Assembly (NCBI GenBank): GCA_002328075.1
Contig: DCVT01000044.1
Span: forward strand, 186,001-250,000
Origin: Anaerolineales bacterium UBA2181
GTDB taxonomy: Bacteria; Chloroflexota; Anaerolineae; Promineifilales; UBA4811
Direction of reading: 5' to 3'
Length of the DNA stretch: 64,000 nt
Every line of letters begins with the position of its first letter. Positions within the stretch are counted from its first letter, which is position 1. Below the pieces are notes generated by a model. The model worked only from the letters and a program-made list of their open reading frames with translations, did no database searches and was not told where the DNA came from. The translations under genes and the position numbers were made by a program. Positions 34,229 to 43,600 of the stretch are shown one piece after another.

Positions 34229-35407
34229 ATGAAGGATTTGTTCGAAAAGTGTTTCAATTATACCGATGCCCGTGACTTGCAGGCCAGCGGCTTTTACCCC
34301 TACTTCCTTCCCTTGGAGGATACCGAGGGCACCGAGGTGACCATCAGCGGCCATCGATTGCTGATGTTGGGCTCCAACAACTACCTGGGATTGACCACCC
34401 ACCCGGCCGTTCGCCAGGCGGCGATCGATGCGGTCCAGCGATTCGGCACCAGTTGCACCGGGTCTCGTTTCTTGAATGGCACCCTCAAGCTACACCACAC
34501 GTTGGAGGAACGGCTGGCCCAGTTTGTGGGCAAGCCGGCGGCTCTAGTCTTTAGCACTGGCATGCAGGTCAACCTAGGCACCATCTCGGCATTGGTGGGC
34601 AAAGGCGACTATGTCATCACTGACAAAGACGACCACGCAAGCATCGTGGATGGCGCACGGCTCTCCATGGGTGCGATGCTCCGATTTCGGCACAGCGACA
34701 TGGCCGACCTAGAGCGTGTCCTGGTCAAAGCTGGGAATGCTGCCAAGTTGGTGGTCGTCGATGGGCTCTATAGCATGGGGGGCGACATCGCACCCCTACC
34801 CGAGATCGCCGGCCTGTGCCAGAAATTCGGCGCCCGCTTGATGGTGGATGACGCCCACAGCCTGGGGGTGCTGGGAGGCGGACGGGGCACCGCTGCGCAC
34901 TTTGGTTTGGACTCCGAGGTCGACCTCATCATGGGGACCTTTAGCAAGTCGTTTGCCTCGCTAGGTGGTTTCATCGCGGGCGACGCCGACGTCATCCACT
35001 ACGTGCAGCATCACGCCCGTGCGCTGATCTTCAGCGCGTCGATTCCGGCGCATTGTGCAGCCCCGGTATTGGCGGCGTTGGACATCATTGAGAACGAGCC
35101 GGAGCGCATCTCCCACCTCTGGAAGATCACCGAACAGATGCGATCCGGGTTGCTAGAGTTGGGTTTCAACACCGGCCGAAGTCAATCTCCAGTAATACCC
35201 ATCATCATCGGACCGGACGACAAGACGTTTTTCACCTGGAAGGCGCTGTACGACGCTGGGATCTATACGAATCCAGTCATATCGCCGGCCGTTCCCGCGG
35301 GGATGGCCCTTTTGCGCACCAGCTACATGGCCACCCACACCGAGGAACAGATCGACCGAGCGCTGGGCGTGCTAGGTCAGGTCGGTCGGCAAATGGGGCT
35401 GATCTAG
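34229..35407 (+). CDS. Alpha-oxoamine synthase (SPT/KBL/BioF-type)
   Basis: PLP enzyme of 392 residues in the alpha-oxoamine synthase family, which condenses an amino acid with an acyl-CoA or acyl-ACP. The substrate/PLP motifs are MLGSNNYLGLTTHPAVRQAA, GTSCTGSRFLNGTLKLHHTLE, the aspartate in MVDDAHSLGVLG, and the Schiff-base lysine Lys240 in TFSKSFASLGGF. The long N-terminal segment ending in GFYPYFLPLEDTEG resembles bacterial serine palmitoyltransferases more than BioF, so sphingolipid-type or related lipid synthesis is possible. I prefer ATG 34229, six bases after AGGAG; another ATG at 34223 abuts the ribosome site. Confidence 0.88.
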   Translation: MKDLFEKCFNYTDARDLQASGFYPYFLPLEDTEGTEVTISGHRLLMLGSNNYLGLTTHPAVRQAAIDAVQRFGTSCTGSRFLNGTLKLHHTLEERLAQFVGKPAALVFSTGMQVNLGTISALVGKGDYVITDKDDHASIVDGARLSMGAMLRFRHSDMADLERVLVKAGNAAKLVVVDGLYSMGGDIAPLPEIAGLCQKFGARLMVDDAHSLGVLGGGRGTAAHFGLDSEVDLIMGTFSKSFASLGGFIAGDADVIHYVQHHARALIFSASIPAHCAAPVLAALDIIENEPERISHLWKITEQMRSGLLELGFNTGRSQSPVIPIIIGPDDKTFFTWKALYDAGIYTNPVISPAVPAGMALLRTSYMATHTEEQIDRALGVLGQVGRQMGLI

Positions 35408-35444
35408 CTCGGGCTGCGCCTGCCGGCCCGTCATAGGTGATGAA

Positions 35445-35675
35445 ATGCCGATCTACGAATACGTGTGCTCCGCTTGCGACCTCAGGTTCGACAAGATGCG
35501 GTCCATGAACCAGGCGGACGAGCCTGCCGTGTGCCCCCAATGCCAGAGGATGGCTCGGCGATGCGCCTCCAGGTTCGCCGCCCACGGGTCCGACGGTCGG
35601 GCATTAGCTGGCAGCAGCGCTGACAGTTGCTCTGGCTGCGCCAGTCACAATTGCGGCTCCTGCAGCAGCCACTAG
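35445..35675 (+). CDS. FmdB-type zinc ribbon protein
   Basis: Small protein of 76 residues. The N-terminus MPIYEYVCSACDLRFD with CxxC and the second pair CPQC form the zinc ribbon of the FmdB/CxxC_CxxC_SSSS family; the C-terminus is a Ser/Cys-rich tail (CSGCASHNCGSCSSH), also usual in this family. These proteins are annotated as putative regulators, after FmdB of methylotrophs, but their role is unproven. The ATG has TAGGTGA upstream and lies 37 bases after the oxoamine synthase, so co-transcription is likely. Confidence 0.9.
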   Translation: MPIYEYVCSACDLRFDKMRSMNQADEPAVCPQCQRMARRCASRFAAHGSDGRALAGSSADSCSGCASHNCGSCSSH

Positions 35676-35702
35676 GGACCTCCAAGAGGAGCACCGCCGG
35701 CG

Positions 35703-36140
35703 CTACGACTCGGGGCTGCTGCGTTTGCTCAAGTATCGGACTCTGGGCTCGTACTGATAACCGGCCCGGGCGAACAGAGTCTGAGAGGCGGTGTTTTCCT
35801 CGAGGACAAGCGCCGCAATCACGTCGATACCGAGGCATCGCAAATAGCCCTCGGCAGCTGCGATCAGCCGGGTGCCAATTCCCCGGTGTCTATATCCTGG
35901 TTCCACTGCCAGCCGGTTGATCCACCCCTTGCGACTGTCATGGGTCACGGTCACCACTCCCACCAACTGGTCACCCTCTTGCGCCCCGCTTTCCAGCTGA
36001 CGGCCAAATGACTCCCGGCTGTCCCGTCCGCGCGGTCGAAACCGAAGACCGGCTCGCTGCCACAGACCGATCACCTGGTCATAATCGGCCGCCGAAAGTT
36101 GCTCGACGTGATAGGCCAACTCATGGAGAGCTTGAATCAC
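35703..36140 (-). CDS. GNAT family N-acetyltransferase
   Basis: Single GNAT domain of 145 residues. The acetyl-CoA loop is VEPGYRHRGIGTRLIAAAEGYL, preceded by the strand GWINRLAV and followed by ALVLEENTASQTLFARAGYQ, all standard for the fold. The acceptor (protein, peptide or small molecule) is unknown. The start is GTG 36140 without an obvious ribosome site, 9 bases after the Nudix-GNAT gene stop, so it is likely translated from the glyQS-dnaG-rpoD transcript or a sub-transcript. It converges with the FmdB gene. Confidence 0.88.
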   Translation of the reverse strand: MIQALHELAYHVEQLSAADYDQVIGLWQRAGLRFRPRGRDSRESFGRQLESGAQEGDQLVGVVTVTHDSRKGWINRLAVEPGYRHRGIGTRLIAAAEGYLRCLGIDVIAALVLEENTASQTLFARAGYQYEPRVRYLSKRSSPES

Positions 36141-36149
36141 GGCGCGGGC

Positions 36150-37097
36150 TCACCAGATGCGAAGCGGTGCCACTCCATCCTCGTCAAAGCCACACGCTCG
36201 GTAGAACTCGCGCGCCCCGGGGTTTCCTCGCCGGACGTTAACAAACAGGTGGGTAGCTCCCCGGTTGTCAGCCATGTGCACTGCCGCCTCCACCAGGGCT
36301 GCCCCCAGACCCTGGCGCTGGAAAACGGGATCGACCACTACATCATCTATCCAGGCACGGAGACCGCTAAGAGCAGGCACCAACGACAACACGAGGTAAC
36401 CGACCAGCACGCCGTCCACCTGTGCAACCAACACGTCAAAACCCAGCTTCTCCCGGAAACGTTGGCGGGCGCGCTCCAGGTCAACCGCCGTAAAGCCCGC
36501 ATTGGCCGGCACGGTGACCAGCAGGGCTAGAATGCGCTCCTCATCCTCCGGTTGAGCTGGCCGAATGACAACTCCGGGGCGGGGATGATGCGGGCCGGTC
36601 CGCTGCGCCTCGATCCATCGAGCGACAACCTCACGGTGGGTACGAAATGGAATCTCAGGAATCTCGCCCAGGCCAAAGACCCTCACCTCGGCTGCATCGT
36701 CTCCTGCCCGAAGCTCACCCCCCACCGGGCGGGTTCGGTAGAACACGACAATGCCGCTGCTGAGCGACCCCTCCGGAAACGACCCCACACCAAAGAGGTC
36801 CACCAGCTCTACGTCCAGGCCGGTTTCCTCCTTGCACTCTCGCAAGGCGGCCTGCTCGGCGCTTTCGTCGGCTTCAATATAACCAGACGGCAGCGTCCAC
36901 TTGCCTTGATGCGGCGGTTTGGCCCGTCGCACCAACACCAACCCACTTTCAACCTCGCACAGCACTCCAACGCCGGGCACGGGGTTCTGGTAGGCCACAT
37001 AATGGCAAGCTGGGCAGACCGGCCGCGAACGCCCGGACTCCTCGGCCAGCACCATCTCGACGCCACATTGGGGGCAATAACGGGGAGAAACCGGCAT
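36150..37097 (-). CDS. Zinc-ribbon Nudix hydrolase fused to GNAT acetyltransferase
   Basis: Two-domain protein of 315 residues. It starts with a NudC-like zinc ribbon (CPQCG and CPACH), then a Nudix domain whose box is GYIEADESAEQAALRECKEE ending in TG, with all catalytic glutamates. From about residue 172 a complete GNAT domain follows: IRPAQPEDEERILALL, then AWIDDVVVDPVFQRQGLGAALVEAA and NVRRGNPGAREFYRACGF. The Nudix half should hydrolyse a nucleoside-diphosphate-linked compound, the other half transfer an acetyl group. It starts 2 bases after the rpoD stop, and a second GNAT gene follows. Confidence 0.88.
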   Translation of the reverse strand: MPVSPRYCPQCGVEMVLAEESGRSRPVCPACHYVAYQNPVPGVGVLCEVESGLVLVRRAKPPHQGKWTLPSGYIEADESAEQAALRECKEETGLDVELVDLFGVGSFPEGSLSSGIVVFYRTRPVGGELRAGDDAAEVRVFGLGEIPEIPFRTHREVVARWIEAQRTGPHHPRPGVVIRPAQPEDEERILALLVTVPANAGFTAVDLERARQRFREKLGFDVLVAQVDGVLVGYLVLSLVPALSGLRAWIDDVVVDPVFQRQGLGAALVEAAVHMADNRGATHLFVNVRRGNPGAREFYRACGFDEDGVAPLRIW

Positions 37098-37099
37098 GG

Positions 37100-38560
37100 C
37101 TAACCCAGGTAATCGCGGAGCGAGCGGCTGCGGGTAGGATGGCGCAGCTTGCGCAGGGCTTTGGCCTCAATCTGCCGGATGCGCTCACGCGTGACGCCAA
37201 AATACTTGCCCACCTCCTCCAGCGTGTGATCCTCGCCGTCCAGCAGGCCAAACCGCATCTCCAGCACCTCGCGTTCGCGCTCGTTGAGGACCACCAGGGC
37301 ATTGTGGATCTGTTCTTTGAGCAGTTGCCGCGAGGCCGCATCCACCGGGCCGACCACGGACTCATCCTCGATGAAATCTCCTAGCGAACTGCTGTCCTCT
37401 TTGCCCACCGGCATCTCTAGCGACATCGGTTCTTGCGAGATGCGCATGATGCGCCGCACTTTGGCACCCGCGCGGCGCAGCTTTTTCTCCATCAGCGGAT
37501 CTAGCCGGTTTCCGGCCGACCACGTGTCGCGAACAAACTGCACTTCGTCGGGCGGCAAGAGGTCCAGCTCAAGCGAAAGCTCTTCGAGGGTTGGGTCCCG
37601 GCCTAACTCCTGCAGCAGCCGCCTCTGTTCCCGACCCAGCTTGTTGATGGTTTCTACCATGTGTACCGGTATCCGGATCGTGCGAGCTTGGTCGGCGATG
37701 GCACGGCTGATGGCTTGGCGGATCCACCAGGTAGCATAGGTGCTGAACTTGTACCCCTTGGTATGGTCAAACTTGTCCACGGCTCGGAGAAGACCGATAT
37801 TGCCTTCTTGGATCAGGTCCAGGAAGAAAATTCCGCGTCCCATGTACCGTTTGGCAATGCTGACGACCAAACGCAGATTGGCACGAATGAGGGCCTTTTT
37901 GGCCAGAACCGCCCTCGCCTCGATCGCCTGTTCGTTTTCCAGCAAAGGTTCGGGCTTCGGGTAGGCGATGGCAAGCCAGCGACGAAACCGGCCGGGATGA
38001 GCAAGTTGTCCATAGCTCTGGTACCAAGAAAGCAGCTGGTCCTGTAGCTTGGCGGGGAGCATGTAAAGGCCCAGATACACCTCAAAGACTGCAATAGCTA
38101 GGCCGCTCCACTCCTCGCTGTGCCCCCATTCGCCCACCTCCAGATATGCCCGAAGATATGACGGGCCATTGTCCTGCCATACCGCGCGCAGCATCTGCGC
38201 TTCCTGCATCAGCGCAAGAACGTTCGGCGGTTCGATTCCCATCTCGGTTGTGACCCTGACCGTCTCCCCCCACCAAGTCTGGACGTGCCGGTAGAGGGAG
38301 ACCAGCACGGCAGCTGCATCGGCTGCCTCTGGTCGGCCCGGTTCCAGTGATTCCCGCACCTCCAGCAAGTGGTCACCGGCTGCCATCTGCGTGCTGAGCC
38401 AGATCTCCTGGTCTGGCTCCAGCAGAGCAACTTTGCCGATCTCCTTGAGGTACATGCGTACCGGATCTTCGGTAGATTCGACGGAATCGACCTCGACCAA
38501 GCTGGGATCAGGCGATGCCCACCGTGGTGCAGATCGTGGCTGCAGCCTAGGTTCTTCCAT
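37100..38560 (-). CDS. rpoD: Primary RNA polymerase sigma factor
   Basis: Sigma-70 factor of 486 residues. Region 1.2 reads DPVRMYLKEIGKVALLEPDQEIWL. A non-conserved insert of about 150 residues follows, then region 2 (NLRLVVSIAKRYMGRGIFFLDLIQEGNIGLLRAVDKFDHTKG... with the -10-reading FSTYATWWIRQAI), region 3 (IRIPVHMVETINKL) and region 4.2 (TLEEVGKYFGVTRERIRQIEAKALRKLRHP). Region 1.1 is absent. The complete group-1 signature and synteny with dnaG support the housekeeping role. It is 57 bases downstream of dnaG and 2 bases before the Nudix-GNAT gene. Confidence 0.95.
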   Translation of the reverse strand: MEEPRLQPRSAPRWASPDPSLVEVDSVESTEDPVRMYLKEIGKVALLEPDQEIWLSTQMAAGDHLLEVRESLEPGRPEAADAAAVLVSLYRHVQTWWGETVRVTTEMGIEPPNVLALMQEAQMLRAVWQDNGPSYLRAYLEVGEWGHSEEWSGLAIAVFEVYLGLYMLPAKLQDQLLSWYQSYGQLAHPGRFRRWLAIAYPKPEPLLENEQAIEARAVLAKKALIRANLRLVVSIAKRYMGRGIFFLDLIQEGNIGLLRAVDKFDHTKGYKFSTYATWWIRQAISRAIADQARTIRIPVHMVETINKLGREQRRLLQELGRDPTLEELSLELDLLPPDEVQFVRDTWSAGNRLDPLMEKKLRRAGAKVRRIMRISQEPMSLEMPVGKEDSSSLGDFIEDESVVGPVDAASRQLLKEQIHNALVVLNEREREVLEMRFGLLDGEDHTLEEVGKYFGVTRERIRQIEAKALRKLRHPTRSRSLRDYLG

Positions 38561-38617
38561 GCAGCAGTCTACCCATCAATCGAAACAAAGCACCGAAAGA
38601 ACCTGCAGAGCACGCCA

Positions 38618-40606
38618 TCACTTCTGTTCGCGGAGACCTGCGGTAGGGCTGTTGATCAGGGATAGAGCGCGGTCGATTCTCAGGCGGCGCTCTCGCAATT
38701 CTAACACCTGTTGGCTGTAGGCGCCAATCCCCTTTTTGTGGTTCTGTGACAGGTCGACAGCCCATGCGCTATCGAGTTCGCGTTTGGCACGATCTGCTGC
38801 CGACTTGCGCAGCCGAAGGACCAAATAGGCCAGATGGCTGGCCGCTTTGTCAGTCGGCACCCGTCCGCCAGGCATGGCCAGTGTCCGGATTGCATCCAGC
38901 CGCGGCCGCAACGCCGGATCCACATCCTGCTCCAACCGGTCCACAATGTCCTGCGGCACGGCACCTTCCGGACACGTCTGTTGGAGTGAAGCGAACAACG
39001 CCCGGTTCTGTGGGTCGGCAAAATCCTGGCAGGAAATGGGGGGTAGGCTCAGCTCCAACAGGCTGTTGTCGGCCTGCTTCCAGGCCGAGGGCAGGTGCAT
39101 GATCTCGTAAAGACAGAACAACTCCTCGCGGGGCATGGGCTGCGGTTGCGGTCTCGGCACAGGCAGGCTCGGCGGCGAGCCGGCTTCTTCCGGCGACGCG
39201 CCCTCATCTACAGCGGGAGGGGCCGGGACCGCTGCGCGGCTGGGCGATCGCACCTGCGTTTGGGCGACCCTTTGCCGGACCATGCTGGCGACGGCTCGTT
39301 CGTCAGCCCGCAGGCGGCGAGCAAGGTATTGGGTATAATGATCCCGTTCCACCGGGTTGCGCAGATCTTGGATGATTGGCCAGACCCGGTTGACCGCCTC
39401 TACCTTTTCCTTGGCGTCATCCGGGTTCACCGTGGCGACAAACGATTCAATGATATGCTCCACCACCGGTCGGGCCCTCTCGAGTAACTGCGTCCAGGAA
39501 TCTGGGTTGGACTTGATCAATTTGTCCGGGTCGTAACCCTCTGGCATGGTCACCACACGGATATCTGCGCTGAGACGCGCTTCAAACCGGAGCAGGCCGC
39601 GCGGATCAAAACTGATCTCCACATCTCGGTCCAGGGTCTGGCGTGCCACATCCAAACCGCGCAGAGTAGCTTTTTGTCCGGCCAAGTCGGCGTCCAAGGC
39701 CAACACGAACCGGTTGGTGTACCGCTTGAGTTGTCTCAACTGGGTCTCGGTGAGGGCGGTGCCCATTTGGGCCACCAAGTTGGTGAAACCCGCCTGATGA
39801 GCTTGAATCACATCAAGATATCCCTCGACAATCACAGCCTCACCCGCCTCGCGGATGCCTTTTTTGGCCTGATCCAGTCCAAACAGCAGAGCACTTTTGT
39901 CAAACAGATCCGACTGCGGGGAATTGAGATACTTGGGGACGCCGTCCGGCACCAGCGTGCGGGCGCCAAAACCCACCACGCGGCCGCGCAGGTCACGGAT
40001 CGGAATCATCAGCCGGCCGCGGAATCGATCGTACGGACGACCGGACCCTTCCTTTTCGGCCAACAGACCGCCATCGACCATCTCCTGATCCGTGTACCCA
40101 CGCCCGTGAAGGTAGGTCCGAAGGCCGTCCCAGTGGTCCGCTGAGTAACCCAGCTGGAATTGCTCAATGGTGTGGGGCAGCAAGCCCCGCTGGACCAGAT
40201 AATCGCGCGCCGGCTCTGCTTCGGGCGCACGAGCAAGAAGGCGTTCATAGTAGAGCGTGGCCGCGTCCAATACGTCGTACAGTCGGGCGTGTGCTTCCTG
40301 GTGTTTTTGCTGCGCCGGGCTCCGTGGCCGCAGCTCCACACCGGTGCGCGCAGCCAGCGTTTTGAGCGCATCCACAAAGTCCCACCCATTCTTTTTCATC
40401 AGGAATGAAAAGACGTCACCCCCTTCACCGCAGGCCCCAAAACAACGCCAACTCTGTGTATCCGGAAAAACCACAAACGAGGGCGTCTTTTCCGAGTGAA
40501 ACGGGCAAAGCGCTTTGTACGTGCGGCCGGCACGTTTCAAGTCGACGTACTGGCCGATGACGTCCACGATATCGACCCGTGACCGGATCTCTTCCACCTC
40601 GTCCAT
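38618..40606 (-). CDS. dnaG: DNA primase
   Basis: Primase of 662 residues that lays RNA primers at the replication fork. The N-terminal zinc domain has CPFHSEKTPSF and CFGACGEGGD (CHC2 type). The TOPRIM core contains VIVEGYLDVIQAHQAGF with the catalytic Glu and VLALDADLAGQKA with the Asp-x-Asp pair; RGRLMIPIRDLRGRVVGFGAR precedes it. A Pro/Ala-rich linker of about 50 residues separates the C-terminal helicase-binding domain. The ATG at 40606 has no ribosome site, and a TACAAT box ends 6 bases upstream, so the mRNA should be leaderless. The gene lies between glyQS and rpoD. Confidence 0.95.
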   Translation of the reverse strand: MDEVEEIRSRVDIVDVIGQYVDLKRAGRTYKALCPFHSEKTPSFVVFPDTQSWRCFGACGEGGDVFSFLMKKNGWDFVDALKTLAARTGVELRPRSPAQQKHQEAHARLYDVLDAATLYYERLLARAPEAEPARDYLVQRGLLPHTIEQFQLGYSADHWDGLRTYLHGRGYTDQEMVDGGLLAEKEGSGRPYDRFRGRLMIPIRDLRGRVVGFGARTLVPDGVPKYLNSPQSDLFDKSALLFGLDQAKKGIREAGEAVIVEGYLDVIQAHQAGFTNLVAQMGTALTETQLRQLKRYTNRFVLALDADLAGQKATLRGLDVARQTLDRDVEISFDPRGLLRFEARLSADIRVVTMPEGYDPDKLIKSNPDSWTQLLERARPVVEHIIESFVATVNPDDAKEKVEAVNRVWPIIQDLRNPVERDHYTQYLARRLRADERAVASMVRQRVAQTQVRSPSRAAVPAPPAVDEGASPEEAGSPPSLPVPRPQPQPMPREELFCLYEIMHLPSAWKQADNSLLELSLPPISCQDFADPQNRALFASLQQTCPEGAVPQDIVDRLEQDVDPALRPRLDAIRTLAMPGGRVPTDKAASHLAYLVLRLRKSAADRAKRELDSAWAVDLSQNHKKGIGAYSQQVLELRERRLRIDRALSLINSPTAGLREQK

Positions 40607-40612
40607 AGGGCT

Positions 40613-40641
40613 ATTGTAGCCGATAGCGCCCGGCCGACCAA
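40613..40641 (-). promoter_or_regulatory. Promoter giving leaderless dnaG mRNA
   Basis: Minus strand: TTGGTC (40641-40636), 17-base spacer, TACAAT (40618-40613). With the normal 6-7 base offset, transcription begins at or within a base or two of the dnaG ATG at 40606. Confidence 0.65.
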
Positions 40642-40680
40642 ACCCGCGCCGGGCGCCACCCCTGTTTCCAAAACGGGTGA

Positions 40681-43600
40681 TCAGAACCCTTCCAACATGG
40701 ACAGGGCAGCAATACCATCCGACAATTCTGCAATGTGTTGGACCAGGGCCCGGCGGTTGTCACGCCGATCCGGATGTTCGTCGTCATCCACCAACACTCC
40801 ATCAAAGAACCGATTGATAGGAGCTACCAGTCGCCGCAAGGCGGTAGCCAGGTCGTCCACGCTGCTCCCCGGGGTCAAGCGAGCTGCCACTGACAGGTAG
40901 GTCTGACTCAACTGGCGGGCCTCTGGCTCATCCAAGGTATCCAGGTTCAAGCCATAGGACTGGTCATACCGCCGGGCCATACGCTTGCAGCGACCATAGG
41001 CGTGGAGTGTCTCCAACCAGTCGTCGCGCCCAACCCAGTCGTTCAACTGCCTGGATCCAAGGCGCGCGGCGGCCGGGTCGTCACCTCGCTCGGCCAACAC
41101 AGCCTCCACCACATCGTAGCGCATACCCTCATCACGAAGCAGCACGCGCAGCCGGCCCTGGACAAAATCGTACACTTGAGCCAACGTCTCGTTCGTCACC
41201 GTAACAGGTATCAGGTCGGCGGCGCACTGCAGACCCCGGCGCAGGCTGAACGGCTGGTCGGAGCCGATGAGAACCTGGACGACGCCCAGTGCAGCCCGGC
41301 GCAGCCCATAAGGGTCGGTTGATCCGGTAGGTGCCAGCCCCACTGCAAACAGGCCCACCAGGCTATCCAACCGATCGGCCAATCCCAGCGCCAGCCCCGG
41401 CCTGGAAGCAGGGAGGGCATCGCCCTGACCGCGGGGCATATAGTGCTCCAGAATCGCATCCGCCACTGCCTCGGGCTCGCCGCCAAGCAACGCGTATTCG
41501 CGGCCCACCAGACCCTGGAGCGAGGTAAACTCGACCACCATCCGGCTCGCCAAATCGGCCTTGGCGAGGAAGGCTGCCCGCCGGGCGATCTCCAACTCGG
41601 CCAAGGTGAGGCCCACCATCCCGCCGACCTCAGGTATGAGCTTTTCCAGGCGGTGGGTCTTGTCCAGCATGGAACCCAGACCGGCCTCGAACGTCAGGGT
41701 GTGGAGGCGAGGCAGAAAGCTGTCCAGCGGATGGCGCGTGTCTTCTCGATAAAAGAACTCGGCATCCGCAAAGCGTGCGCGTATCACATGCTCGTTGCCC
41801 CTCCGGACAGCATCCACGTCCTTGGGATGGCCGTTGCAGACCGCAACAAAGTGGGGCAGCAATCCGCCATCCGTGGCGCTTACCACAGGGAAATATCTCT
41901 GGTGCTTGCGCATCACGGTGACAAGCACGTCCCGCGGAAGCTTGAGGCGGTCGCGATCAAAACTACCCATGAGCGCCACCGGCCGTTCAACCAGGTTGTT
42001 CACCTCCTCCAGCAAGCCCGGCAGATAGAGAGGGCGCCCCCCAACTTGGTCAGCCAACTGATCTACCTGCTCCCGAATGCGGGTCAGCCGTTCATCCGGG
42101 TCCGCGACGACACCGGCCGCAGCCACCTGGGCCAGGTATTCGTCAGCGGTGTCGATGACAATCTCCGGCGAGTGCTCCGGCCGCAGACCCAGGGTCACCC
42201 GACCGCTGGAAAGACCGGCATATTGAAACGGGACAACTGCGTTACCTAACACGGCTACCAGCCAGCGGATCGGCCGCGAATACGTCACCGGGTTGCCAGC
42301 CAACCAGCGTATTGAGTTGCCGAATCGGAGCGAACCGATGAGTCCCGGCAACGCCTCGGAAAGCACCTCGCCCGTTGGCCGGCCGGGCTCGCGCACCTCC
42401 GCGGTGACGTACTGCTTTCCTCCGTGCTCGGCCTTGCCCAGAGACTCCACCGGCACAAGGTGACGGCGGGCAAAGCCATGCGCCGCCGGCGTGGGATCGC
42501 CGGTCGGGTCAAATGCGCGGTCCACCGGCGGCCCTTTGACCACCTCAACACGGTCCCGCTGCACCGGGGCGAGGCCCTTGACCATGGCCACCTGACGTCG
42601 GGGGGTACCCAACACCCGGATTTCCCCCTCGTGATCGAGCCGGAGGTCGGCCAGTAGACTGGGAATGGCCTGTTCCAGTTGCCGCAGTGCATCGGCGAGA
42701 TCGTCGGCCGGCAACTCTTCCGACCCGATCTCAAACAGAAACCGTGCCGGTTCGTCGGGGTATCGGCCGCCCGGTTCACTCCTCACTGCAGCAGTCGCCG
42801 CCTCCTCCACATGGGGTTGCCAGGAAACCACCTCGGCAAAGGGGTATCCCAAAGACCGACGCTGCTCGAGATACTTTTCGGACACCCTTCGCGCCATCTC
42901 CCGCATGCGACGGAAAAACGTGGCCCGCTCGGTCACCCCTATCGCGCCCCGTGCGTCCAGCACATTGAACAGGTGAGAGCATTTCAGGTTATAGTCATGC
43001 GCGGGAACGACCAAACCAACTTCTAGCGCGCGCCGCGCCTCAGCCTCATAGGTGTCGTATACCCGCCGCAACCCATCCACATCGGCTACATCAAAATAGT
43101 ACCGACAGTGTTCGACCTCGGATTGCAGCAGCACATCTCCATACCGCACTCCCAGGCCCCAATCCAGCTCCCAAACGCTCGATTTGTCCTGCAGAGCAAT
43201 GAGCATCCGCTCCAGACCATAGGTCAGCTCAACGGCCACCGGGTCCAGATCAAAGCCGCCGGCCTGCTGAAAATATGTGAACTGGGCGATCTCCTGACCG
43301 TCCAGCCAGACCTCCCAACCCAGTCCCCAGGCGCCGAACGGCGGGCTCTCCCATTTGTCTTCGACAAAACGGATGTCGTGCTTGGTCCGATCGATTCCTA
43401 CAGCCTCCAGACTCTGCAAGTACAGCTCTTGAGGATCACCCGGGTCCGGCTGCAGAATGACCTGCAACTGATAAAAGTACTGCATCCGATTGGGGTTCTC
43501 ACCAAATCGGCCGTCAGCTGGTCGGACGCTGGGCTCAACATAGGCAACGTTCCACGGTTCAGGGCCCAACACCCGCAACAGCGTGGCGGGGTTCATGGTT

